Assembly (NCBI RefSeq): GCF_030246845.1
Contig: NZ_CP126889.1
Coordinates: forward strand, 2,418,001-2,482,000
Reading direction: 5' to 3'
Source: Enhydrobacter sp.
GTDB lineage: Bacteria > Pseudomonadota > Alphaproteobacteria > Reyranellales > Reyranellaceae
DNA: 64,000 nucleotides
Part shown: positions 26,625 to 35,627 of the stretch, piece after piece
Numbering within the stretch: position 1 is the first letter of the stretch
Layout of the letters: each line of letters starts with the position of its first letter
The notes under the pieces: generated by a model
The model's database searches: none
Told to the model about the DNA's origin: nothing
The model's input: only the letters and a program-made list of their open reading frames with translations
Translations under genes and position numbers: made by a program

Positions 26625-27854
26625 ATGGTCCCTACAGTCGACGGCGAGAGCCTTCTGGCGGCCCTGGACAAGCTGGCGCGGATCGGCGCGATCGAGGGCG
26701 GCGGCTGCGCGCGCCTGGCGCTGAGCGACGAGGACAAGGCCGGGCGCGATCTTGTTGTCCGCTGGATGAAGGCCCTGGGGCTCGAGGTCCGCGTCGACGC
26801 CATCGGCAATGTCGTCGGCCTGCGCGCCGGCCGCGAGGACCTGCCGCCGGTCATGACCGGCAGCCACATCGACACCGTCCGCACCGGTGGCCGCTACGAC
26901 GGCAATTACGGCGTGCTGGCGGGCCTCGAGGTGATACGCGCCCTGAATACGGCAAGGATTACGACGCGCCGGCCGATCGCCGTCGCCTTCTTCACCAACG
27001 AGGAGGGCGCGCGCTTCCAGCCCGACATGATGGGAAGCCTGGTATATGCGGGCGGCCTCGGCCTCAACGAGGCCTACGCCGCCGCGGACAAGGACGGCGT
27101 CTCGGTCGGCGACGAGTTGCGCCGTATCGGCTATCTCGGTGCGGCCAGGCCCGGCGCGATCAGGCCGCATGCCTTCATCGAGCTGCACATCGAGCAAGGT
27201 CCCCTCCTCGACGAGGAGAAGGTCCGGATCGGCGTCGTGGAAAGCGTGCAGGGCATCTCCTGGACCGAATACACGGTCACCGGCGTCTCCAATCATGCCG
27301 GGACCACGCCGATGCGCCTGCGCCGCGACGCGGGCTATCTCGCCGCCTCGGTCAATCTCTTTGCCCGCAAGCTCGCCCGGGAGATGGGCGGCCATCAGGT
27401 GGCGACGGTGGGCGCACTGTCCTTGCGGCCGAATCTGATCAACGTCGTCCCCAATCGCGCGGTCTTCACGCTCGACCTGCGCAACACGGACGAGCAGCGG
27501 CTCAGGGAAGCAGAGGCACGCGTGGCCGCACACGTCGCCGAGGTCGCGGGCGAGGAGCGCCTCGAGGTCGAGACCAAAGTGCTGGCCCGCTTCGAGCCGG
27601 TAATCTTCGATTCGGCGCTGGTGGATCGCGTCGAGCATCATGCGCGGACGCTTTCCCTCGATACGCGCCGCATGCCGTCGGGGGCAGGCCACGACGCCCA
27701 GATGATGCAGCGGCTTTGTCCCGCGGCGATGATCTTCGTCCCGTCGGTCGCGGGGCTTTCGCACAACGTCAAGGAACATACCGAGCCCGCCGACCTGATC
27801 GCCGGCGCACAGGTGCTCCTGAATCTGCTGCTGGACGTGGCGGAAGGCGGCTGA
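26625..27854 (+). CDS. M20 family Zn-dependent amidase (N-carbamoyl-L-amino acid hydrolase / allantoate amidohydrolase type)
   Basis: This 409-residue metallo-hydrolase should cleave an N-carbamoyl group or allantoate-like ureide. The metal ligands are visible in GSHIDTV, GGRYDGNYGV and FFTNEEGARF, with a further His near the C-terminus in AGHDAQMMQ. The dimerisation lid contains VTGVSNHAGTTPMRLRRDAG. The substrate class (L-carbamoyl amino acid, allantoate or ureidoglycolate) cannot be fixed by eye. It is divergent from the DsbD gene and tail-to-tail with the cyclase, seven bases apart. Confidence 0.88.
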   Translation: MVPTVDGESLLAALDKLARIGAIEGGGCARLALSDEDKAGRDLVVRWMKALGLEVRVDAIGNVVGLRAGREDLPPVMTGSHIDTVRTGGRYDGNYGVLAGLEVIRALNTARITTRRPIAVAFFTNEEGARFQPDMMGSLVYAGGLGLNEAYAAADKDGVSVGDELRRIGYLGAARPGAIRPHAFIELHIEQGPLLDEEKVRIGVVESVQGISWTEYTVTGVSNHAGTTPMRLRRDAGYLAASVNLFARKLAREMGGHQVATVGALSLRPNLINVVPNRAVFTLDLRNTDEQRLREAEARVAAHVAEVAGEERLEVETKVLARFEPVIFDSALVDRVEHHARTLSLDTRRMPSGAGHDAQMMQRLCPAAMIFVPSVAGLSHNVKEHTEPADLIAGAQVLLNLLLDVAEGG

Positions 27855-27861
27855 GTCTTTC

Positions 27862-29994
27862 CTACAGCCGCAGCAACCAGGCTTCGACAGTCCCCTTGCC
27901 CTTGACCTCTATGGGACCACGAGGCTCGAAAGCGAACTGATCCTTCAGCCGTTCGTAGACCGCCTGGGTCACCTGGATCGAATCGGGAATGCCGCCGGCC
28001 TCCATGCGACTGGCGAGATTCACCGTGTCTCCCCACAGGTCGTAGATGTACTTGCTCTTGCCGATGACGCCGGCCACGACCGGTCCGCTGTTCACCCCCA
28101 CGCGCAGCTTCATCGACACCCTGTTCTCGAGGGCGTGCTCACGGGTGATATGGATCATGCGAATCGCCATCCGGACCATGCGCTCGGCATGATTTTCGAC
28201 CGGGCTCGGCAGGCCGCACACGGCCATATAGGCGTCGCCGACCGTCTTGATCTTCTCGATGCCGAGCTCCTGTGCCGCCGTATCGAAGCGCGAAAAGAGC
28301 CCGTTGAGCAGCGTCACGACGTGCTGGGGCGGCATGTCGGAGGTAAGCGCGGTGAATCCCACGAGATCGGCGAAGGCGACAGTGACTTCGGCGAAGCCGT
28401 CGGCGATGCTGTGCTCGCCGCCGCGCAGCCGGTTCGCGATCGGCGCTGGCAGGACATTGAGCAGAAGCTCTTCATTCTCCCGGTTCTTGCTCTCGATCAC
28501 GGCGTTCTTGGCCGAAATGTCGTCGACCATGCTGTTGAAGGCCGTGCAAAGCTGGCCGATCTCGTCTCGGGTGCGCACCTCGACCTTCGCGTCATGATCG
28601 CCGGCAGCGAAGCGCTTCACGCCGGCCGTGAGCCGACGCAAGGGAGTCGTCAGGGAGTGCGAGAGCCAGGCGCCGATCCCCAGCACCACCACGAGCGCCA
28701 GCGCTCCGACGATTGCCAGGTCGCGTTGCAGCCGATAGATCGGGGCGAACGCTTCGTCGCGCTCGATCTTGGCGACGAGGGCCCACTTCACACCCGGGAT
28801 GGAGAGCGGACCCCACGAATCGAGCGACGGCTTGCCGCGAACACCGATGATCTGTCCGGCGCCTTCCAGTCCGGCCAGAGCGGCACGGGTGGCCTGGTTG
28901 TCGATCCGCTGATGCAGGACGGGAGAGCCGTTGCGGCGGATCGCGTCCAGCTCCGCGACGGGTGTGCCGGCCGCCGTCTCGGCGGCAAAATAAGCGTCGC
29001 GATCTTCATAGAAGAGCCGCGCGCCGGAGCGCACGAGGAAGCTCGGACCGACAATGTAGGCTTCGCCGGTGCTCCCGAACCCTTCTTCGCGCCAGTGCCG
29101 GTTGCCGGTCACGACCCGGTCGATCTCCTCGATCGACAGTTGGGCGACCAGTACGCCGATCACCGCGCCCTGGTCGATCACCGGCGCGGCCATGAACGCG
29201 ATCGGCTGACCGCTGGAGGGCAGATAGGTCGCGAAATCGACCAGGCACGTGATCGAAGGATCGGGTGCGGCAGCACATTGGGCGACAGCGGCTGCGATAT
29301 TGCTCCTGCGATAGGGGCCGATCCGCAGCGAGGTCGTGAAGTCGACCTCCTTGACCATGCCGTAGATCAACCGTCCGGTTGCTGCGTCGGCCAGCAGGAA
29401 ATCGAAGAAGCCGAGAGCAGCCCCTGCTCGTCGCAGCAAGGGGTGGTAGATTGCGTGGAGCGCGCTGTATCGGCTGCCGTCCCCGGCATCATCGAGCAGC
29501 TTGCGCTCCGCGGCCGGATATCCGTTGGCGACGATATAGTGATACTGCAGATAGGTCGCCGCCGGTCCGACCGGCAAATAGTCTTCCAGCCGAACATCGT
29601 GACCAAGAAGGCGGCCGACGTCGGGCAGGTAGTGCTTGGCGTACCAGTCCTCCAGCCTGGCCCGCAGGCCGTCGGGCATCGGCCTGTGCTCGAGTTCCTC
29701 GAACGCCGAGTGAAAATCACGCGTGGCGTCGACCACCATCTTGGAGGCGGCGAGGACCTGCAGTTCGTTGCGAATCGTGCGGAAGTAGTCCTCGACCTGC
29801 CGCGCCTTGGTCCGTCGGGCTGCCGTGAGCTGCTTGAAGATCGTCTCTTCGAGAGCGTCACGAGCCTGCACGTAGCCCAGCACGCTCGTGACCAGGACGG
29901 CGACCGCACCGAGCAGAATCAGGACGACCAGCAGCTTCGCTGCAAGTCCCCACCGCGGCTTCCGTTCGATACCGCGGAAATCGGCCGTCCCCAT
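27862..29994 (-). CDS. Membrane-bound class III adenylate cyclase with Cache-like sensor and HAMP
   Basis: This 710-residue receptor cyclase has a first membrane helix at about 18-41 and a large periplasmic sensor region at about 45-425 that looks like a double Cache domain. A second helix at about 426-447, HAMP at 448-500 and a catalytic domain at about 535-695 follow. Metal-binding Asp543 (FADLVGF) and Asp587 (VGDAYM) are present. Lys583 and Asp652 (YDLWGD) fit the adenine-specifying pair, and Asn659/Arg663 (NLASR) are intact. It should make cAMP in response to an unknown periplasmic ligand. ATG at 29994 puts the first helix near the N-terminus. No cognate effector gene is adjacent. Confidence 0.9.
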   Translation of the reverse strand: MGTADFRGIERKPRWGLAAKLLVVLILLGAVAVLVTSVLGYVQARDALEETIFKQLTAARRTKARQVEDYFRTIRNELQVLAASKMVVDATRDFHSAFEELEHRPMPDGLRARLEDWYAKHYLPDVGRLLGHDVRLEDYLPVGPAATYLQYHYIVANGYPAAERKLLDDAGDGSRYSALHAIYHPLLRRAGAALGFFDFLLADAATGRLIYGMVKEVDFTTSLRIGPYRRSNIAAAVAQCAAAPDPSITCLVDFATYLPSSGQPIAFMAAPVIDQGAVIGVLVAQLSIEEIDRVVTGNRHWREEGFGSTGEAYIVGPSFLVRSGARLFYEDRDAYFAAETAAGTPVAELDAIRRNGSPVLHQRIDNQATRAALAGLEGAGQIIGVRGKPSLDSWGPLSIPGVKWALVAKIERDEAFAPIYRLQRDLAIVGALALVVVLGIGAWLSHSLTTPLRRLTAGVKRFAAGDHDAKVEVRTRDEIGQLCTAFNSMVDDISAKNAVIESKNRENEELLLNVLPAPIANRLRGGEHSIADGFAEVTVAFADLVGFTALTSDMPPQHVVTLLNGLFSRFDTAAQELGIEKIKTVGDAYMAVCGLPSPVENHAERMVRMAIRMIHITREHALENRVSMKLRVGVNSGPVVAGVIGKSKYIYDLWGDTVNLASRMEAGGIPDSIQVTQAVYERLKDQFAFEPRGPIEVKGKGTVEAWLLRL

Positions 29995-30164
29995 GCGACC
30001 ATTATAGAGGTTTGCACTGTCGCCGCAGCGCCAACCGATGCCTGCACCATCGCCTGTCCGTGCCGAGGATGGTTCCAGACATGCAGTCATCTCTATCGCC
30101 CGCGCCCGATGCGGGCGTTACAACGCGATGCGCAAGAACAACGAACAAGAACAAGGAGGAACAT

Positions 30165-30998
30165 ATGCCCGACGCTCTGGAGAGGTCGCGGCGCATCGTC
30201 TTCACAGGCGCTGCAGGCGGCATCGGCACGATGGTCCGCCCGCTGCTGGCCGCGGCCTATCCGGGTCTGGTGTTGAGCGATCGCGTCAAGCCTGGCAACC
30301 TGCGGCCGGACGAGACCTTCGTCTCCGCCGACCTCACCAGGCCGGATGAGGTGGCGAAAGCAGTAGAGGGCGCACACAGCGTCCTCCATTTCGGTGGCCA
30401 TTCCACCGAGGGTCCGTGGGACGCGGTCCTGCAGGCCAACATCGTCGGCTGCTATAACCTTTTCGAAGCGGCGCGGCAGGCCGGTGTGAAGCGGATCGTG
30501 TTCGCCTCCTCCAATCATGCCGTCGGCTTCTATCCGCGCCGAAAGAAGATCGGCACCGACGTCACGGTACGGCCGGACAGCCGCTACGGCGTCAGCAAGG
30601 CGTTCGGCGAGGCTCTGGGCGCGCTCTACTCGGACAAGCATGGCATTGCCGTCACCTGTCTCAGGATCGGCAATGTCGGTCCGCGGCCGCTCGACGTGCG
30701 ACGGCTCTCGATCTGGATCTCGCCGGAGGACCTCGTGCAGCTGATCCGGATCGGGCTCGATCATCCCCAGGTCCGTTTCGAGATACTCTATGGCGCGTCG
30801 GACAACGCGGCGACCTGGTGGGACAACTCGCGCGCCCACAAGCTCGGCTATCGTCCGACCGGCAAGGCCGAGGCATTCCGCGCCCATGCCGAGGCCGAGC
30901 AGGCGAAGATCGGTCCCGATCCCGTCGGTGATCTCTTCCAGGGCGGCACGTTCTGCTCGGCGGAGTTCACCAACGACGTGAAGCGTGCAGGGCCATAG
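30165..30998 (+). CDS. udh: NAD-dependent uronate dehydrogenase-like epimerase/dehydrogenase
   Basis: This 277-residue extended SDR has a Rossmann motif FTGAAGGIGTMVRP, catalytic SSNHAVGFYPRR and YGVSK (Tyr-x3-Lys). It closely matches the layout of uronate dehydrogenases, which oxidise galacturonate or glucuronate to aldarolactone with NAD+. ATG at 30165 has an ideal AAGGAGGA site. No other uronate pathway genes adjoin it, so the symbol rests on the sequence pattern alone. Other NAD(P)-dependent epimerases are the alternative. Confidence 0.78.
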   Translation: MPDALERSRRIVFTGAAGGIGTMVRPLLAAAYPGLVLSDRVKPGNLRPDETFVSADLTRPDEVAKAVEGAHSVLHFGGHSTEGPWDAVLQANIVGCYNLFEAARQAGVKRIVFASSNHAVGFYPRRKKIGTDVTVRPDSRYGVSKAFGEALGALYSDKHGIAVTCLRIGNVGPRPLDVRRLSIWISPEDLVQLIRIGLDHPQVRFEILYGASDNAATWWDNSRAHKLGYRPTGKAEAFRAHAEAEQAKIGPDPVGDLFQGGTFCSAEFTNDVKRAGP

Positions 30999-31049
30999 GC
31001 CTTGGATCGCCGACCTTCGGTGGCGATAATCGGCTCCCGGAGGGTTGGC

Positions 31050-31985
31050 ATGAGTCGATTTCTGACAGTCGGGGCGGCGCAGATGGGGCCCATCGAGCGC
31101 CGCCACACCCGGCGCGATGTCGTGGAGCGCATGGTGGCGCACCTGGGCGAGGCCAGGCGCATGGGTTGCGATCTCGTGGTCTTTCCCGAGCTCACGCTCA
31201 CGACCTTCTTCCCGCGCTGGTGGATGACCGATCAGGCGGAAATCGATTCCTTCTTCGAGAAGGAGATGCCGTCGAACGAGACGGCGCCGCTTTTCACCGA
31301 GGCCAAGCGCCTGGGACTCGGCTTCTCCATGGGCTATGCCGAGCTTGCCAACGAGGGCGGAAGGGTGCGCCGCTTCAATACGGCGATCCTGGTCGAGCCC
31401 GACGGACGCATCGTCGGCAAGTACCGCAAGATCCATCTGCCCGGTCATGCCGGGCACGAGCCGGAGCGGCCGTTCCAGCACCTGGAGAAGCGCTACTTCG
31501 AGGTCGGCAATCTCGGCTTTCCCGTCGTCAGGGCCTTCGGCGGCAACATGGGCATGTGCATCTGCAACGACCGGCGCTGGCCCGAGACCTATCGCGTGAT
31601 GGGCCTGCAGAATGTCGAGATGGTGATGCTGGGCTACAACACACCGCTGCACAATGCGCCCGCGCCCGATCATGACGAGCATTCCTGGTTCCACAACCAG
31701 CTTTCCATGCAGGCTGGCGCCTACCAGAACGGCACCTGGGTCGTTGGCGTCGCCAAGGGCGGTACGGAAGAAGGCGTGCCGTCGCTCGCCGACAGCATGA
31801 TCGTGGCCCCCTCCGGCAAGGTGGTGGCGCGGGCGGCCGGCACGGCCGACGAGCTGATCGTGCATCGCTGTGATCTCGATGCCGGCCGGAGCTACAAGAC
31901 GACGACCTTCAACTTTGCCGTCCATCGCCAGCCCGATCAGTACCGCCTGATCGTCGAACGCAAGGGGGCGGCAGATCCCGCCTGA
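31050..31985 (+). CDS. N-carbamoyl-D-amino acid hydrolase (nitrilase superfamily)
   Basis: This 311-residue enzyme hydrolyses N-carbamoyl-D-amino acids to D-amino acid, CO2 and ammonia. The Glu-Lys-Cys triad falls at Glu47 (VFPELTL), Lys127 (KYRKIHLPG) and Cys172 ([11 protein letters not shown]), the same numbers as in the well-studied Agrobacterium enzymes, which supports ATG at 31050. The segments [20 protein letters not shown] and KGGTEEG are also typical of D-carbamoylase. It lies 51 bases after the uronate dehydrogenase gene, possibly in one transcript. No hydantoinase is present in the window. Confidence 0.9.
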   Translation: MSRFLTVGAAQMGPIERRHTRRDVVERMVAHLGEARRMGCDLVVFPELTLTTFFPRWWMTDQAEIDSFFEKEMPSNETAPLFTEAKRLGLGFSMGYAELANEGGRVRRFNTAILVEPDGRIVGKYRKIHLPGHAGHEPERPFQHLEKRYFEVGNLGFPVVRAFGGNMGMCICNDRRWPETYRVMGLQNVEMVMLGYNTPLHNAPAPDHDEHSWFHNQLSMQAGAYQNGTWVVGVAKGGTEEGVPSLADSMIVAPSGKVVARAAGTADELIVHRCDLDAGRSYKTTTFNFAVHRQPDQYRLIVERKGAADPA

Positions 31986-32055
31986 CGGGCCGGAGCCGCG
32001 CAGCCGCACTGTCTTGCGCGACTCCTCCTTGCTTCCTATGTCAGCGTGCGACCCC

Positions 32056-32104
32056 GCGGGGACGACCTCGCTTGATCATGGGGCAGGCGTCGGGACGACC
32101 CGGC
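32056..32104 (+). promoter_or_regulatory. Guanidine-II (mini-ykkC) riboswitch
   Basis: Two hairpins each present an ACGA tetraloop: GCGGGG-ACGA-CCTCGC (32056-32071, with one G-U pair) and GTCGGG-ACGA-CCCGGC (32089-32104, with one U-G pair). They are separated by 17 bases. The second ends 20 bases before the Gdx start, next to the ribosome-binding region GAGGG. Twin ACGR-loop hairpins just upstream of an SMR exporter gene are the definition of the guanidine-II class. Guanidine binding should release the ribosome-binding site. Confidence 0.87.
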
Positions 32105-32124
32105 CTAATACGAGGGTGCGTCCC

Positions 32125-32445
32125 ATGGCCTGGTTCATTCTGGCGATTGCTGGTCTCTGTGAGATCGGTTGGGCAGTTGGCCTGAAATACACTGACGGTT
32201 TCACGCGCCTCGCGCCGTCGATCCTCACTGGCATATCGATGGTCGTGAGCGTGATCCTGCTCGGTATCGCGCTCAAGACGCTGCCGGTCGGCACGGGCTA
32301 TGCGGTATGGACCGGAATCGGCGCCGTCGGCACGGCGATTCTCGGCATCTTCCTGTTCGGCGAGGCGACGGACTGGGCTCGGCTTGCCTCGATCGGCCTG
32401 ATCGTCGCGGGCATCATCGGCCTCAAGCTGACGAGCACCGTTTAG
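32125..32445 (+). CDS. gdx: Guanidinium exporter, SMR family (Gdx/SugE)
   Basis: This 106-residue four-helix membrane protein begins [19 protein letters not shown], with the essential Glu13, then [14 protein letters not shown] and [19 protein letters not shown], the Gdx/SugE signature rather than the EmrE one. It exports guanidinium in exchange for protons as a dimer. ATG at 32125 is chosen over upstream in-frame codons because it gives the family N-terminus and leaves the riboswitch untranslated. Its end overlaps the convergent NTF2-like gene by four bases. Confidence 0.94.
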   Translation: MAWFILAIAGLCEIGWAVGLKYTDGFTRLAPSILTGISMVVSVILLGIALKTLPVGTGYAVWTGIGAVGTAILGIFLFGEATDWARLASIGLIVAGIIGLKLTSTV

Positions 32446-32915
32446 GCCGGCTCGACCGGCGACGGTGCGAAGTGACCGTAGCTGCGATCCGGCGTGCCGC
32501 GGAACAGCGACATGTGCGTGTGGGTCGCGACGAAGGGATCGCCGATCCTGTGCCGGCCCAGCACCACCGTCGTGCGGCCCGGCCGGTCGAAGCGATCGCC
32601 GTTGGGATGAAAGCCGTCCGACTGCCACACCGCCATGCCGACCGCAGTCAGCCGATCGGCCGAGACGATGGCCTCGACCTTGTCGAGATCGTAGCGGAAG
32701 TTGCGGATGGTGCCCCAGACATTGCGCCATTGCTGTTGCTCGGCAGGACCGCGGCCGTGCATGAAGTCGGTGAAGGTGCCGAAGGCGATCATGTCCTCGG
32801 CGAAGATGGGTCGCGCGCCCTCGTAGTCGACCGCCCGGCAGTGCCTTGCCAGGATATCGAACCAGGCGCGGACGGCGGCAAGATCGTCGGGATCGACGGG
32901 AGCGAGGAGTTTCAT
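32442..32915 (-). CDS. NTF2-like / SnoaL-like domain protein
   Basis: This 157-residue protein looks like a cone-shaped NTF2-like domain: helix [20 protein letters not shown], then [34 protein letters not shown] and GRTTVVLGR strands, ending with an [16 protein letters not shown] strand. Many family members lack catalysis and others are isomerases or dehydratases, so no function is assigned. No signal peptide. It starts nine bases after the upstream S49 peptidase gene and may be co-transcribed with it. Confidence 0.75.
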   Translation of the reverse strand: MKLLAPVDPDDLAAVRAWFDILARHCRAVDYEGARPIFAEDMIAFGTFTDFMHGRGPAEQQQWRNVWGTIRNFRYDLDKVEAIVSADRLTAVGMAVWQSDGFHPNGDRFDRPGRTTVVLGRHRIGDPFVATHTHMSLFRGTPDRSYGHFAPSPVEPA

Positions 32916-32924
32916 CGCGGGGTC

Positions 32925-33752
32925 CTACAGTCCGAAACGTTGCCAGTGGAACCGTTCCTCGAGCGCGGCCAGAGTGGAAGAGCCGATCTGCTCCAGGCTG
33001 CCGCCGAGGCCGAAGCGCTGCAGCAGGCGCCGGCGCGGCGCGACGACGGGCAGGTAGACCTTGGCGCCGTAGCGTTCCTGCAGCACCGCGCGCAGTTCGC
33101 CGAGGCCGTCGGCAAGGCCAAGCTCGAGACCACGCCGGCCGGTCCAGAACTCGCCCGAGAAGAGCATGGCCTCGTCGCCACTCAGCCGGCTGCCGCGCCG
33201 CTCGCGCACCCAGTCCTTGAAGCCGTCATGGATCTCGGCCTGCAGCCGCCTCAGCCGTTCGACGTCTTCGGGGCTCTCCTCCCGGAACGGATCGAGCATT
33301 GACTTGCGCTCGCCCGCCGTATGCACGCGGCGTTCGACGCCGAGCCGGGCGATCAGGTCCTTGAAGCCGAAGCCGGCCGATATCACGCCGATCGAGCCCA
33401 CGATCGACGCCGGATCGACGATGATCTCGTCGGCGGCGCAGGCGAGCCAATAGCCGCCCGAAGCCGCCACATCCTCGACGAAGGCGATCACCGGCAGGTC
33501 CTTCTCGCGCGCGAGCAGGCGGATGCGCTGGGCGATGAGGGCGGACTGCACCGGCGAGCCCCCTGGCGAATTGATGGCGAGCGCCACCGCCCTCGCCCCG
33601 CGCATGTTGAAAGCGCGCGCGAGCAGCGGCGCGACGGTCTCGATTGAAAGGCCGCGCGAGCCCAGAAAGGGGGCCGAGACGATGACGCCGGCGAGGCGGA
33701 CAACCGGCACGGCCGGCCCGCGCCGCAGGCGATCCCTGATCCATTCCAGCAT
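32925..33752 (-). CDS. S49 family serine peptidase (SppA/SohB-like)
   Basis: This 275-residue signal-peptide-peptidase-like protein has the ClpP-like fold motifs AINSPGGSPVQSALIAQRI, then the nucleophile Ser in VAASGGYWLACAADEI, and VGSIGVISAGFGF. The general-base Lys lies in the GERKSMLDPF region. There is no strong transmembrane or signal segment, so this short form may be cytoplasmic. ATG at 33752 is preferred, with GAGAG upstream; a TTG at 33788 would add 12 residues. It precedes the NTF2-like gene. Confidence 0.86.
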   Translation of the reverse strand: MLEWIRDRLRRGPAVPVVRLAGVIVSAPFLGSRGLSIETVAPLLARAFNMRGARAVALAINSPGGSPVQSALIAQRIRLLAREKDLPVIAFVEDVAASGGYWLACAADEIIVDPASIVGSIGVISAGFGFKDLIARLGVERRVHTAGERKSMLDPFREESPEDVERLRRLQAEIHDGFKDWVRERRGSRLSGDEAMLFSGEFWTGRRGLELGLADGLGELRAVLQERYGAKVYLPVVAPRRRLLQRFGLGGSLEQIGSSTLAALEERFHWQRFGL

Positions 33753-33793
33753 GTCGGGCACTCTCGCGGTGCCGCGCCTGGAAGGCAAGCGCC

Positions 33794-34519
33794 CTAAAAG
33801 ACGATGGCAGCGGCGCAGCGCAGGACGGCCTCGGCGGCGTCCGTATAGCGGCCGTCCGGCCCGTGCAGGATCAGCGGCGGCGATTCACGAAGCTGCAGGC
33901 GGGGCGCACGACGGGCCCGCACGAGCACCCGCGATGCCGGCGGCAGACATTTTGTCGTGACCTCGCCCCAGCCGAGCTTTGCGAGCAGGATGACGATCTC
34001 TTCCAGCCGATCGCCGCGATGGATCATCGTCAGGGTGCCACTGGGCTCCAGGGCGCCTGTCGCCACGGCGAGCCAGCGTGCGAGATCGGCGCTCGATTCC
34101 ACCGTCGCCAGGGCCTTGCTTGCATCGGGCGACGGATCGGCCACCGCTGCCGCGAGATAAGGGGGATTGGTCGCAACGCATTCGAATCTTCCCAACGTGT
34201 CGGTCAAAGGACGCGCGATGTCGTGGACGAGGATGCGCACACGGGCGGCCAGGCCATTTGCCTCGGCGTTGTGAGCGGCGAGTTCGGCGAGGGCCGGTTG
34301 CAACTCCACGCCGACCACGTGGCAATCGGGAATCCGGGCCGCCAGGCACAGGCCCACCGCGCCGACGCCCGTGCCGAGGTCCAGCACGCGCGCGCCCGGC
34401 GCGGGTGCTGTGGCGGCCGCCAGAAGGACGGCATCGACGGCGACGCGGTAGCCGCGGCGCGGTTGCCGAAGGCGGACGCGACCATCCAGCAACGCGTCTT
34501 CTGTGGTGGACGTTTCCAT
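33794..34519 (-). CDS. TrmN6-like SAM-dependent methyltransferase (tRNA1(Val) adenine-N6 type)
   Basis: This 241-residue Rossmann methyltransferase has the SAM site VLDLGTGVGAVGLCLAAR, an acidic second motif VVGVELQPAL and the catalytic NPPY in VATNPPYLAAAV. NPPY is the hallmark of amino-methyltransferases acting on adenine or glutamine. The N-terminal LRQPRRGYRVAVDAVLLAAA segment matches TrmN6/YfiC, which modifies A37 of tRNA-Val. It is divergent from the polyprenyl synthase gene, with 71 bases between them. Confidence 0.85.
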   Translation of the reverse strand: METSTTEDALLDGRVRLRQPRRGYRVAVDAVLLAAATAPAPGARVLDLGTGVGAVGLCLAARIPDCHVVGVELQPALAELAAHNAEANGLAARVRILVHDIARPLTDTLGRFECVATNPPYLAAAVADPSPDASKALATVESSADLARWLAVATGALEPSGTLTMIHRGDRLEEIVILLAKLGWGEVTTKCLPPASRVLVRARRAPRLQLRESPPLILHGPDGRYTDAAEAVLRCAAAIVF

Positions 34520-34590
34520 GCAGTGACTGCATCCTCTCTCACGACATCGTGTCGCAACATTGGCGTTTTCGCCGGGATTAATTTCACATC

Positions 34591-35616
34591 ATGGCAACCG
34601 TCGTCTCCCTGGAAGGCAAGCGCAAGGCGCCCAGCCTCGAGCCTCTGCTGGCCTTGTGCGCGGAGGACATGACGCGCGTGGATCGCGAGATCCTGGCGCG
34701 CATGCGCTCGCCCGTTTCCCTGATCCCCGAGCTCGCCAACCATCTGGTCGGCGCCGGCGGCAAGCGCATGCGGCCGCTTTTGACGGTGGCGGCGGCGCGG
34801 TTGTGCGGCTACGGCTCGCCGGACGACGACGACCGCCACGTGAAGCTCGCGACCTGCGTGGAATTCATCCATTCCGCCACGCTGCTCCACGACGACGTGG
34901 TCGACGTGAGCGCGCTCCGGCGCGGCAAGCCGACCGCCAATTCCGTGTGGGGCGACAAGGCCTCCGTGCTGGTGGGCGATTTCCTGTTCACCCGCGCCTT
35001 CGAGCTGATGGTGGATGTCGGCTCGCTCGACGTTCTGGGCGTGCTGTCGCGCGCCTCCTCGACGATTGCCGAAGGCGAGGTGCTGCAGCTGGTTACCCAA
35101 CGCGACAGCAGCACGCCCGAGGCGACCTATCTCGAGGTGATCAAGGCGAAGACGGCCAAGCTTTTCGCCGCGGCGGCCGAGGTGGGCGCCATGGTCGCCG
35201 GCCGCAACGGGCCGGAGCGGGTGGCGCTGGAGAGCTTCGGCATGAATCTCGGCATTGCCTTCCAGCTCGTCGACGACGCACTGGACTACGCCGGGCGGGA
35301 AGCCAAGCTCGGCAAGTCGGTGGGCGACGATTTCCGCGAGGGCAAGATCACCCTGCCGGTCATCCTGGCTTTCCTGCGCGGCGGCCGGATCGATCGCGAG
35401 TTCTGGCGGCGCACGATCGAGAAGCTCGACCAGCGGCCGGAGGATCTGGAACGCGCCCAGAGCCTGATCGAGCGCCATAACGCGCTCGCCGATACGCTGG
35501 AGCGCGCCCGGCACTACGGCGCCATGGCGCGCGATGCGCTCGGCCTGTTCGCCGACACGCCGCTCAAGTCCGCGCTGCTCGAGGCGGTGGACTTCGCCAT
35601 CGACCGGGCGCACTAA
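34591..35616 (+). CDS. ispB: Polyprenyl (octaprenyl/decaprenyl) diphosphate synthase
   Basis: This 341-residue trans-prenyltransferase builds the ubiquinone side chain from FPP and IPP. The first aspartate-rich motif is DDVVD at 101-105 and the second is VDDALDY at 227-233, with GGKRMRP for IPP binding near residue 57. Chain length (8, 9 or 10 units) is not deducible by eye; most alphaproteobacteria make ten. It is 11 bases ahead of glpK, which may be read on the same transcript. Confidence 0.92.
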   Translation: MATVVSLEGKRKAPSLEPLLALCAEDMTRVDREILARMRSPVSLIPELANHLVGAGGKRMRPLLTVAAARLCGYGSPDDDDRHVKLATCVEFIHSATLLHDDVVDVSALRRGKPTANSVWGDKASVLVGDFLFTRAFELMVDVGSLDVLGVLSRASSTIAEGEVLQLVTQRDSSTPEATYLEVIKAKTAKLFAAAAEVGAMVAGRNGPERVALESFGMNLGIAFQLVDDALDYAGREAKLGKSVGDDFREGKITLPVILAFLRGGRIDREFWRRTIEKLDQRPEDLERAQSLIERHNALADTLERARHYGAMARDALGLFADTPLKSALLEAVDFAIDRAH

Positions 35617-35627
35617 TCGCGGCCGTC

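Noticed and set aside
31021..31049. Upstream start for the D-carbamoylase
   Set aside because: ATG at 31050 places the catalytic triad at residues 47, 127 and 172, identical to characterised enzymes.
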